A DNA stretch of 64,000 bases, from the NCBI RefSeq assembly GCF_002302635.1, contig NZ_CP022387.1, positions 372,001 through 436,000 of the forward strand, read 5' to 3'. The notes below the pieces were generated by a model. The model did no database searches. It saw nothing but the letters and a program-made list of their open reading frames with translations, and was not told the DNA's origin. Position numbers and translations under genes: made by a program. Numbering within the stretch: the stretch's first letter is position 1; every line of letters starts with the position of its first letter. This DNA is from Capnocytophaga stomatis (GTDB lineage: Bacteria > Bacteroidota > Bacteroidia > Flavobacteriales > Flavobacteriaceae). Positions 1 to 7,124 of this stretch are shown piece by piece.

Positions 1-51
1 TGTTTTTAATTCCAGGGATTCAATTGCATTCCGATTATAAAAAAAGAAAAA

Positions 52-333
52 ATGTTTAAAGATTTAGACCCCCTTTTGCATTCGCAGTTGCGGTTGGCAA
101 TAATGTCGCTTTTGGTTTCGGAGGAAAAGGCAGACTTCAACCGAGTGAAAGAAGTCACCCAAGCTACTTCGGGCAATATTAGTGTGCAGATAGGCAAACT
201 CGAAAAAGCGGGATACATTACTGTAACCAAATCATTTAAAGATAATTATCCCAACACTGAACTCGCTCTTACTGCCAAGGGATTACAAGCCTTTGAAGAA
301 TATGTAGAGGCGTTAAAAGGTTATTTAAAATAA
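52..333 (+). CDS. Winged-helix transcriptional regulator (MarR/HTH_34-like)
   Basis: A 93-residue protein that is almost entirely one winged helix-turn-helix domain. The N-terminus (LDPLLHSQLRLAIMSLL) resembles the first helix of small ArsR/MarR-like regulators. The segment around residues 30-55 (FNRVKEVTQATSGNISVQIGKL) looks like the helix-turn-helix, and KAGYITVTKSF starts the wing. The length fits stand-alone regulators of the PF13601 type. It is followed 14 bases later by a 2TM-domain protein, a pairing often seen in Flavobacteriia, so the two are probably co-transcribed. The effector and targets are unknown. The family call is from motif reading; function beyond DNA binding is not established. 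Confidence 0.85.
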   Translation: MFKDLDPLLHSQLRLAIMSLLVSEEKADFNRVKEVTQATSGNISVQIGKLEKAGYITVTKSFKDNYPNTELALTAKGLQAFEEYVEALKGYLK

Positions 334-347
334 TTTTAAAATTGAAT

Positions 348-632
348 ATGATGAACACAACAGAACAAAACGCTTACAGAAAAGCACAAAAGCGAGTGAA
401 GAAACTCAAAAAATTCTACAATCATTTGGCGGTTTACATTGTGGTAAACACCTTTCTTGTTGGGCTGAATCTCTATCAAAATCCCAATCATTTATGGTGT
501 TTGTGGGTGATTTTCGGCTGGGGTATTGGGCTGGTTTCGCACGCTTTTAAAGTATTTGCCCCTAATATTTTCTTTGGAAAAAATTGGGAAGAACGCAAAA
601 TCAAAGAGTTGATGGAGAAAGAGGAAAAATAA
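348..632 (+). CDS. 2TM domain-containing small membrane protein
   Basis: A 94-residue protein with a basic N-terminus (KAQKRVKKLKKFYNH) and two predicted membrane helices, about residues 25-42 and 50-70, followed by an acidic/basic tail. This is the layout of the 2TM family (PF13239), common in Bacteroidota beside sensor or winged-helix regulators. I chose the ATG at 348; an in-frame TTG two codons upstream is less likely, and the ATG at 351 is also possible. It lies 14 bases after the regulator gene and 55 bases before the next gene. Molecular function is unknown; it may be an envelope partner of the upstream regulator. Confidence 0.8.
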   Translation: MMNTTEQNAYRKAQKRVKKLKKFYNHLAVYIVVNTFLVGLNLYQNPNHLWCLWVIFGWGIGLVSHAFKVFAPNIFFGKNWEERKIKELMEKEEK

Positions 633-687
633 TATTTTTTTACAATTTTACTTTACAAAATAAACTAATTTATAAACAATAAATACA

Positions 688-1440
688 ATGAACAGAAATT
701 TTAAAAACATCGTTTTTGCTGTGGTTTGCTCATTTCTTGCAATCAATACACAAGCTCAAAGTACACAACAATCTGAAATTCAGACAATAGAAAATCAGTC
801 TTCGCTCAATGGCATTCAACAACAAATAGAAACCGCTTTAGGCGAGGCTTTTACGACCAAAAATGGACTTCCGTTAGAAAATTTGGAAAAACAGCTTTCT
901 GAAAATAAGGAAAATAGCCAATGGAATTTGTATTGGAAATCTTATTTGAATTTTTATCAAACCATTTTCTATTTGAAAACAGATAATAAAGAAAAAGCGA
1001 GTGAATACAATCAAAAAAGCATTGATATTCTGCAAGATAAGAAAAATAAAAACGCCGAAGATTACGCCCTGTTAGCCAATAATTTAAGTCTGTCATTTGT
1101 CTTTATGAAAAACCAAATGGAAGCGATGCAAATTGATGCCGAAATTCGTCAAAACCTGCAAAAAGGTTTTCGTTTGCAAAAGGAAAATCCGCGTTTGTAC
1201 TATGTGGAAGGCAATTACGACACGCACACGCCCAAGCAGTACGGCGGTGGCAAAAAGGCGGAAACCTCGCTACTGAAAGCCATTTCCCTCGCCGAGCCGA
1301 ACCAAAATCCCGACCACCTGCCCACTTGGGGCAAAAAGGAAGCCTACCAAAGTCTTTTAAAATGGTATTCTTCTGAAAATCAGAAAGAAAAAGCCAACGA
1401 ATTACAGAAAAAATTTCACGCAGAATTTTCCGAAAAATAG
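688..1440 (+). CDS. Secreted protein of unknown function with helical repeats
   Basis: A 250-residue protein with a clear Sec signal peptide (FKNIVFAVVCSFLAINTQAQ, cleavage probably after AQA). The mature part is rich in Lys, Glu, Asn and Gln and looks like a helical TPR-like solenoid (for example DKKNKNAEDYALLANNLSLSF). I do not recognise a catalytic motif. It is the last gene of the small cluster that starts at 52. Its stop is followed within 20 bases by a pair of inverted palindromes, then by the TonB receptor gene. A periplasmic role connected to the neighbouring receptor is possible but only inferred. Confidence 0.7.
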   Translation: MNRNFKNIVFAVVCSFLAINTQAQSTQQSEIQTIENQSSLNGIQQQIETALGEAFTTKNGLPLENLEKQLSENKENSQWNLYWKSYLNFYQTIFYLKTDNKEKASEYNQKSIDILQDKKNKNAEDYALLANNLSLSFVFMKNQMEAMQIDAEIRQNLQKGFRLQKENPRLYYVEGNYDTHTPKQYGGGKKAETSLLKAISLAEPNQNPDHLPTWGKKEAYQSLLKWYSSENQKEKANELQKKFHAEFSEK

Positions 1441-1455
1441 AAAAAATACAATGCG

Positions 1456-1479
1456 GTAGGGCAGAGATACATCTCTGCC
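1456..1479 (+). repeat. REP-like hairpin, first of an inverted pair
   Basis: The sequence reads GTAG followed directly by a near-perfect hairpin whose arms are GGCAGAGAT and ATCTCTGCC with a two-base loop. A GTAG foot on the 5' side of a hairpin is the hallmark of REP sequences mobilised by RAYT (TnpA-REP) transposases. The matching inverted unit is at 1531-1554. Confidence 0.6.
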
Positions 1480-1530
1480 GTTCATATCAACCAAACGAAT
1501 GTATTCCCCCACAGAACAGATTACCCAAAT

Positions 1531-1554
1531 GGAATGGATATATCCATTCCCTAC
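1531..1554 (-). repeat. REP-like hairpin, second (inverted) unit
   Basis: A perfect 20-base palindrome, GGAATGGATATATCCATTCC (1531-1550), is followed by CTAC. On the minus strand it therefore reads GTAG plus hairpin, in the same form as the unit at 1456-1479 but facing it. The pair lies between the secreted-protein gene and the TonB receptor; the palindrome ends 18 bases before the receptor start codon, so it will be in the 5' leader or promoter of that gene. Confidence 0.6.
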
Positions 1555-1568
1555 ATACTTTGAATCTT

Positions 1569-3488
1569 ATGAAAATATTATTTATTACACTTAATTTGTT
1601 AATATTCAGTTTTGTACAAGCTCAACAAGATAGCTTACAAACCCACCAATTGGAAGAGGTTATCATCGTGAAAAAAGACCCTATTTCCGAAAAATTTGCA
1701 GTAAAAAAACTCAATTCGTTGGATATTTATTTCAATCCTGCCGCCAATGCCGACCCGCTCAAAGCCATAACCACGCTTCCTGCTTCCACCAATACGGACG
1801 AAAGTGCTAACCCTTCGCTTCGAGGCGGAAGTCCCGACAGGTCAAGGGTTTATCTCAATGGGTCGCCTGTGCTGAATCCTGTGCGATTCAGCCGAAATGA
1901 TGGCTTGGGAAATTTTTCGCTTTTCAATACGGAACTCATTGATAAACAATATGTTTATTCGAGTAATCCGCCTTTGAATTTTGGCAATTCGAGTGCAGGA
2001 TTGGTGGAAATTGAAACCAAAACCCAACCTATTAACGAATTTACCCAAATCGCTTTGGCACTTTCCAATGTTGGTTTGATGCGGAATCAATCACTTGGCA
2101 ATGAGAGTTTTACACAAATTTATGCCAATTATCAATGTAGCGATGCCATCATCGGACTGAACAAAAAAAGTTTAGACCAACTGCATCATTTTTCCACTTT
2201 TGATTTGGGTGCGAATACCCATCTGAAAATCAATGAAAATCTGTCTTTCAATACATTTAATTATTTTATTGATGAAAAATATTCGGTTTTGAATCGTTCT
2301 TTAAATTTTTCAGGTGATGTTGAAGCCTCCAAAAAACGCTTTTTTTCGGTGAATAATTTGGATTATTTTACGCAAAAAACCAAAATTCGTTGGGCTTCAA
2401 TGGTGGATTTTTCCGACTCGGGTTTTCGCTACGGAAATATGAATTCCAAAATTGATAATTTTCAGATTTTCAATGGATTAAGTTTCAAAACGCGTTTTTC
2501 ACGAAATTTCACCCTGCAATACGGAGTCGATACTTCGGTGTTTCGTTACCGATATGATGCTGTTTTTCCGCAGTTTTATTTCAGTTTGAAACCTGATAGT
2601 CCGATAGTTACCAATCAAAAAACAACTGACTTTTTTTATGTAGAGCCGTATTTGTACGCCCATTATTCGCCTGATAATCAGTGGAATTTTTCATCGGCTT
2701 TACGGAAAAATATTTTTCTTCACAAGGATAGCAAAAATTTTGTAAGTTACCAATTTTCAGCCAATTACACACCAAACAATCAACATCGTTTGCTTTTCAG
2801 TACAGGGAAATACCACAGCTACACCACGCCGAATTATGTCATTCAGAATTTTAATGTGCTGATTAGCAGTCAATTTGCTTTGGACTATTCCTTTGAAAAT
2901 GAGCGTTTTATCTTGTCTTCGGCAGTGTATTACAAAGTGGATAAGGGCGATATTGTAACCAATCATTACGAGCAATTTGATAAAACACAAACCTTTGGAA
3001 GTGAGGCTTCTGTGGATTTTAAATTGAATCATCAATTTTCTTTTTCAATATCGAATACTTTTCTAAATCAGAAGTATGCTATTGGAAATCAAAAATATAA
3101 CACCCCTTTAAACTTAAAATATTTTATCAAGTCGCAACTAATTTACAAAAATCCGAAATGGTTTACGGCTTCGTTGGTTTTTGCCACGCGTCCGGGAAAT
3201 CGTTTTACTCCTGTGCAGTCGGCAGTTTTTAATCCACAAGCCAATGATTTTCAACCGATTTTCGGCGATTGGTATTCCGCTGAAATGCCTCATTATAAAC
3301 GCTTGGATTTTTCAGCAAACCGACTTTTCTTCATTGGAAAAACTGCTGTGATTGGTTTTGTTTCAGTTAATAACTTACTGAATTTCAATAATTCTGCTTC
3401 GGTGTATTACAATTCGAATTACACAAATTTACATTACAACCACCTCCAAAAACGGATTTTCTATTTTGGAACGATGGTGCGGTTTTGA
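1569..3488 (+). CDS. TonB-dependent receptor (plug plus beta-barrel)
   Basis: A 639-residue outer-membrane protein. The signal peptide ends near residue 19 (SFVQAQ). A TonB-box-like segment follows (LEEVIIVKK), then the plug domain with its typical core (NPSLRGGSPDRSRVYLNGSPVLNP, about residues 80-105; GLVEIETK, about residue 145). The rest is rich in aromatic beta-strands and ends in a C-terminal Phe (FYFGTMVRF), as needed for Bam-dependent insertion. It lacks the N-terminal carboxypeptidase-like extension of larger receptors. An in-frame TTG three codons upstream is less likely than the ATG used here. The substrate is not evident. The last 66 bases of this gene recur as a relic at 5801-5865. 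Confidence 0.88.
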   Translation: MKILFITLNLLIFSFVQAQQDSLQTHQLEEVIIVKKDPISEKFAVKKLNSLDIYFNPAANADPLKAITTLPASTNTDESANPSLRGGSPDRSRVYLNGSPVLNPVRFSRNDGLGNFSLFNTELIDKQYVYSSNPPLNFGNSSAGLVEIETKTQPINEFTQIALALSNVGLMRNQSLGNESFTQIYANYQCSDAIIGLNKKSLDQLHHFSTFDLGANTHLKINENLSFNTFNYFIDEKYSVLNRSLNFSGDVEASKKRFFSVNNLDYFTQKTKIRWASMVDFSDSGFRYGNMNSKIDNFQIFNGLSFKTRFSRNFTLQYGVDTSVFRYRYDAVFPQFYFSLKPDSPIVTNQKTTDFFYVEPYLYAHYSPDNQWNFSSALRKNIFLHKDSKNFVSYQFSANYTPNNQHRLLFSTGKYHSYTTPNYVIQNFNVLISSQFALDYSFENERFILSSAVYYKVDKGDIVTNHYEQFDKTQTFGSEASVDFKLNHQFSFSISNTFLNQKYAIGNQKYNTPLNLKYFIKSQLIYKNPKWFTASLVFATRPGNRFTPVQSAVFNPQANDFQPIFGDWYSAEMPHYKRLDFSANRLFFIGKTAVIGFVSVNNLLNFNNSASVYYNSNYTNLHYNHLQKRIFYFGTMVRF

Positions 3489-3506
3489 GATTGAAACCAC
3501 AAAAAA

Positions 3507-3528
3507 GGAACGAAAAATTTTTCGTTCC
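3507..3528 (-). terminator. Intrinsic terminator between convergent receptor and restriction genes
   Basis: Perfect inverted repeat with arms GGAACGAAAAA and TTTTTCGTTCC. On the minus strand it is followed by six T residues, so it best terminates the restriction-modification operon; it may also serve the receptor on the plus strand. Confidence 0.75.
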
Positions 3529-3535
3529 TGATTTA

Positions 3536-4423
3536 TCATTGATTTCCGAGGGCTAAAACATCTTGGAGCGTCATTGCCAGTGTGTTATAAATTTTATCTG
3601 CTTTACTTTGGAAATAATTTTGTAACAAATTCAGTGTTTCGCCTGTGGGGAAAATAATCGGAAATATTTGCTGTACAACTTCCTCATTTCCAAATATTTT
3701 ACGAAAAACGATAGGAGGCAAATTTTTTATTTCCTCAAAAACTTCATTGGCTTTGTGGTCAAAATTAATTTCCGGCATATCGGGCAAAGTGTTTTTCCAA
3801 ATTTCCAGATATTGCAATACTTCTTGCCAAATCGAAAAGTCAAAAGTCGTAATTCCACCCTTTTCACCAAAAATTTCTTCCCCATAAAAAAGATAATTTT
3901 CACAATCGTAATCATTTGCCATTTTTTCCAACTCGGAAAGATAATATTTTCTGTTTTTACGGAGCGAATCATCTATAAACCACATTATTGGAACAATTTT
4001 ATGCGTGGGATAAAGTTGCGTTAATTCAAAATATTTACTTTCAAAATTATTGAATTGCCCCACTTTTTTGGTGCTGTCGTGGTCGTCTCGCACTTTTTGT
4101 TCAATCATAAAAATGGTGTTTCCATCGCTAAAAAGTTGGTCAATATTGTATTCCTTGTCCTGACTATTGCGAAAGCGTTTGGGCAAAAGCGTAAAGCCAA
4201 CGGTTTGAAAATATTTCTCAAACAAATATTCTAACGCATCGCCAAAACGGATTTCGTGCGACTGTGTAATGTTCTGAATGAGTTTGGTTTTCGGCTTTGT
4301 TGGGCGAAATATACCGATGTATCTATCAGGATTTTCGGCTATTTTTCGTAGCAAATCACTGTAACTGTCTTCAAACAATTTTTGATTGAGAAGATTCTTA
4401 AAATATTCGTATTCTAAAATCAT
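3536..4423 (-). CDS. Type II restriction endonuclease, HinfI-like (predicted GANTC)
   Basis: A 295-residue protein encoded 5 bases downstream of a methyltransferase that closely resembles M.HinfI, so it is read as the partner endonuclease. Residues 28-60 (IAENPDRYIGIFRPTKPKT, then SHEIRFGDALEYLFEKYF) precede a likely PD-(D/E)xK nuclease core: Asp95 in YNID and Glu108-Gln-Lys110 in FMIEQKVRDD. It should cut unmethylated GANTC in a Mg-dependent way. The methyltransferase gene is transcribed first, which suits protection before cutting. Identity rests on the partner and this motif; cleavage specificity has not been shown. Confidence 0.8.
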   Translation of the reverse strand: MILEYEYFKNLLNQKLFEDSYSDLLRKIAENPDRYIGIFRPTKPKTKLIQNITQSHEIRFGDALEYLFEKYFQTVGFTLLPKRFRNSQDKEYNIDQLFSDGNTIFMIEQKVRDDHDSTKKVGQFNNFESKYFELTQLYPTHKIVPIMWFIDDSLRKNRKYYLSELEKMANDYDCENYLFYGEEIFGEKGGITTFDFSIWQEVLQYLEIWKNTLPDMPEINFDHKANEVFEEIKNLPPIVFRKIFGNEEVVQQIFPIIFPTGETLNLLQNYFQSKADKIYNTLAMTLQDVLALGNQ

Positions 4424-4428
4424 ACATC

Positions 4429-5505
4429 TTATTGTTTATCAGCTAAATACCTTAATGAATCTATACTTACAAAATCTCCGTTGTGATTTGTCCAAAAATA
4501 ATCCCAGCCGTTGTTATTGGTTCGTCCTAATAATTTGGCAGACATTTTATGAATGGAAAGCGTTTCCTCATCATCGGAAACATTTCCGTTTTGTTGGAGC
4601 GTTACCGAAAAGCGTTTATCTTTGCTAAACAACTGTTGCCCAGCGGTTAAAAATCCTTTTACGATGAGTTCTTTGGTTGAAATTCGAGGCGGTTTTACTT
4701 CCAATTCCAATTTGGAAACCATATCAATTTCAGTAGCCACATTTCGGATTCTTTTTTCAGCGTGTTTTATGTAAAAATCCTCTCGCTCAATGCCGATGAA
4801 ACGCCGTCCGAGTTTTTTTGCAATCGCCCCAGTTGTTCCTGTTCCGAAGAAAGGGTCTAAAACCACATCATTTGGCTCGGTAGATGAAAGAATGATATTA
4901 TAAAGCAGTTTTTCAGGCTTTTGAGTGGAATGAATTTTTTGTCCGTTTTCATCTTTCAGTCGTTCATTTCCGATACAAATTCCGATGTCCCAAACGCTTT
5001 TCATCTGTTTGTCTCCGTTGAGACTTTTCATTGTTTTGTAGTTAAATTGATATTTGGATTTTTTGGATTTGGCACACCAAATAAGCGTTTCGTGTGAGTT
5101 TTGAAAACGAGTACCTGCGAAATTAGGCACAGCATTGGGCTTTGACCATACAACATCATTCAAAATCCAAAAACCTAAATCTTGCATAATGTATCCTAAT
5201 CTGTAAATATTTTGAAATGAACCAATTACCCAAATAGAACCGTCATTTTTGAGTACTCTTTTGCATTCGGTAAGCCAAAGTTTGCAAAAATGGTCGTAAT
5301 CGGTTATGCTGTCAAATTTGTCCCACGCATCGGTTACTCCACTGAAAGCAGAGCCGTCGGTTCGTAGCAGTTCGCCCTCCGTTTGCATATTGTAGGGAGG
5401 GTCGGCAAATATTAAATCAATAGAATTGGGAGGGAGCGTTTTGAGAATGTCAATGCAATCCCCTTGTATGATGCTATCATACGGAAGTTTAATGTGTTCA
5501 GTCAT
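4429..5505 (-). CDS. Adenine-N6 DNA methyltransferase, M.HinfI/CcrM family (GANTC)
   Basis: A 358-residue beta-class amino-methyltransferase: catalytic motif IV DPPY at residues 35-38 comes first and the AdoMet-binding motif FGTG at 220-223 (DPFFGTGTTGAIAKKLG) comes last. The C-terminal about 80 residues (SIHKMSAKLLGRTNNNGWDY) form the RAMA-type domain seen in CcrM and M.HinfI. The whole protein lines up from memory with M.HinfI, including the length (359), so it should methylate the adenine of GANTC. I placed the start at the ATG at 5505; the open frame runs 29 codons further upstream, but that part lies in the GC-rich repeat island and has no counterpart in the family. Operon partner: the endonuclease. 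Confidence 0.92.
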   Translation of the reverse strand: MTEHIKLPYDSIIQGDCIDILKTLPPNSIDLIFADPPYNMQTEGELLRTDGSAFSGVTDAWDKFDSITDYDHFCKLWLTECKRVLKNDGSIWVIGSFQNIYRLGYIMQDLGFWILNDVVWSKPNAVPNFAGTRFQNSHETLIWCAKSKKSKYQFNYKTMKSLNGDKQMKSVWDIGICIGNERLKDENGQKIHSTQKPEKLLYNIILSSTEPNDVVLDPFFGTGTTGAIAKKLGRRFIGIEREDFYIKHAEKRIRNVATEIDMVSKLELEVKPPRISTKELIVKGFLTAGQQLFSKDKRFSVTLQQNGNVSDDEETLSIHKMSAKLLGRTNNNGWDYFWTNHNGDFVSIDSLRYLADKQ

Positions 5506-5685
5506 TTTGGCGAAATTTCTGTTACTTAAAAATGTTAATAAAAGCAGCGTGAGCCACTTATCCGTAACAGGGGCATCGCCAAACGCCCACACAGAAAAAC
5601 AAGTAAGCCCACGCTAAACGCAGGTTACCCTTTAAACTTTTCTGTGCTTTTCCTAATTTGAATTTTTGGCGAAATTTCTGTTACT
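5505..5685. repeat. 22-bp direct repeats bracketing a GC-rich hairpin island
   Basis: The 22-base sequence containing GGCGAAATTTCTGTTACT occurs identically at 5505-5526 and 5664-5685. The first copy abuts the methyltransferase start codon. Between them, 5545-5630 is about 55 percent GC by hand count, against an AT-rich background, and carries several inverted repeats: GCGTGAGC (5548-5555) with GCCCACGC, CACAGAAAA (near 5590) with TTTTCTGTG (near 5637), and GTAACAG, which is complementary to CTGTTAC inside each direct repeat. It presumably contains the promoter and leader of the restriction-modification operon, or is a mobile-element relic. I do not recognise the family. Confidence 0.6.
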
Positions 5686-5802
5686 AAGAATAAAAGCTAA
5701 CGCAAAATATTTTATATTTATAATTCTGTTTTTTTTATATCATACGCATAAATTTATGGGACAAAAATACTCTTTTTTCTTGAAAAAGAATTTATATTTA
5801 AC

Positions 5803-5865
5803 AAATTGCAGTACAACCACCTCCAAAAACGGATTTTTTATTTCGGAAAGATGATGCGGTTTTGA
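5803..5865 (+). pseudogene. Relic of the 3' end of a TonB receptor gene
   Basis: Read in frame, 5803-5865 encodes KLQYNHLQKRIFYFGKMMRF followed by a stop. The intact receptor ending at 3488 finishes LHYNHLQKRIFYFGTMVRF. At the DNA level 5801-5865 matches 3423-3488 at roughly 90 percent. Nothing upstream of 5800 continues the homology in any obvious way. The fragment probably marks the far edge of the inserted restriction-modification segment, or the remains of a second, tandem receptor copy that was replaced. Confidence 0.75.
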
Positions 5866-5907
5866 TAAAAAAATTCTTTTTTCAGGAAGAAAAATCAGCT
5901 TCACTTT

Positions 5908-6888
5908 CTAGCTATTTTTCTTTCTTTTGTTGGACATATCTTCGTGTTTTTCAGCAATTTCCGAAGGCTGTTTGGCATAATCCACCTCTCTTTCCTCTAT
6001 GATAACACGAACGGAATAACTACTTGGTTCTATGGGAATTCCGTACATTTCCGAATAGTTTTTGGTAAACACTGCTCCGAAATAAAGTATGATTGCCGAA
6101 TAATAAACCCATACCAACAAAACCAAAACAGAACCTGCCGCTCCGTAAACATCTAATTTAGCAGTGTTTACCAAATAATTCCCGATTACAAATTTACCCA
6201 ACATAAACAAAATAGAAGTAAATCCTGCCCCAATGAGCGTATCCTTCCATTTTAACTTCCCGTCAGGTAAGGTCTTGAAAATGAAGCTAAATATAATCGT
6301 AACTATCGAAAAAACAATTGCAATATTGAAAATCTGGGCAAGATAAACTGAATTCTCCGAAAACATTCGTGATAATTGTTTGAACAAAATATCAATAAAT
6401 GTGTTTATTAACAAACTGACTAACAGTACAAAACCCAAAGCTCCAATCATCGCAAAGGAAAGCAATCGGTTGATGATAATGCGTAAAATTCCCTTTTGAG
6501 GTTTGGCTTTCAGTTCCCAAATATAGTTTATAGAACTCTGAATTTCAGCGAATACCGCCGAAGCTGTGAAAATAAGTGTCGCAATACTTATCCATTGGGC
6601 TATCCTTCCCGAGTCGTCAATTTGAATGTTATCAATAACCGATTGAATTTGCAAAGCCGATTTTTCTCCCACTAAATCAGCAAGTTGATGGAAAAATTCG
6701 GACGAGACCTCATTGGCATCATAAAACAATCCCACTGACGAAATAATCAAAATAGCCAAAGAAGGCAAAGCGAAAATCGTGGAGTAGGACAACGAAGCAC
6801 TTAATTTCAGGCAGTTATCGTCCAAAAATTCTAATGAAGTGATTTTAAAAAGTTTAAATATTTTGTGATTTGTAATTTTTTTTATCAT
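5908..6888 (-). CDS. YihY/virulence factor BrkB family inner-membrane protein
   Basis: A 326-residue polytopic membrane protein. It opens with a short basic cytoplasmic stretch (MIKKITNHKIFKLFKITS), then LSASLSYSTIFALPSLAILI, which matches the start of YihY/BrkB proteins, and has about six membrane helices up to VLVLLVWVYYSAIILYFGAVFTKNYSEMYG (about residues 255-285). That last motif (VW.YYSA.IL.FGAEFT in relatives) is the best family marker. The tail is charged and cytoplasmic. The family was once annotated as RNase BN in error; its function is unknown. It lies in an isolated minus-strand unit between the receptor relic and the second TonB receptor. Confidence 0.9.
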   Translation of the reverse strand: MIKKITNHKIFKLFKITSLEFLDDNCLKLSASLSYSTIFALPSLAILIISSVGLFYDANEVSSEFFHQLADLVGEKSALQIQSVIDNIQIDDSGRIAQWISIATLIFTASAVFAEIQSSINYIWELKAKPQKGILRIIINRLLSFAMIGALGFVLLVSLLINTFIDILFKQLSRMFSENSVYLAQIFNIAIVFSIVTIIFSFIFKTLPDGKLKWKDTLIGAGFTSILFMLGKFVIGNYLVNTAKLDVYGAAGSVLVLLVWVYYSAIILYFGAVFTKNYSEMYGIPIEPSSYSVRVIIEEREVDYAKQPSEIAEKHEDMSNKRKKNS

Positions 6889-7080
6889 ACCGATTTTTTC
6901 CGTATTTTTTGTTTTGATTAATATTCAATGAGTTATCTCCGGCGGGCAAAGATAGGAATTTTAGGGAAATTAAAAAGTATCCGTCTCCTTTCCATTTAAA
7001 ATATTTGATACATAATAACTTGCAGAAATATCCAGTTTAAATGAATAAATCTGTTTTATTGGCAAATAAATAAAAACAAA

Positions 7081-7104
7081 AAATACAGCTAAAGTGCTGT
7101 ATTT
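7081..7104 (-). terminator. Intrinsic terminator of the second TonB receptor gene
   Basis: Inverted repeat AAATACAGC / GCTGTATTT with a six-base loop, 20 bases past the stop codon; on the minus strand it is followed by a T-rich stretch. Confidence 0.7.
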
Positions 7105-7124
7105 CTTTGCTTTTTAAGGGGAAA

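Noticed and set aside
6-230. Minus-strand 74-residue protein
   Set aside because: It mirrors the well-supported winged-helix gene at 52-333.
5506-5592. N-terminal 29-residue extension of the methyltransferase
   Set aside because: It lies in the GC-rich repeat island and has no counterpart in M.HinfI-type enzymes; the ATG at 5505 gives the family length.
5505-5700. Integron attC site or gene cassette boundary
   Set aside because: The hairpins are suggestive, but I could not find paired RYYYAAC and GTTRRRY cores, and no integrase is nearby.
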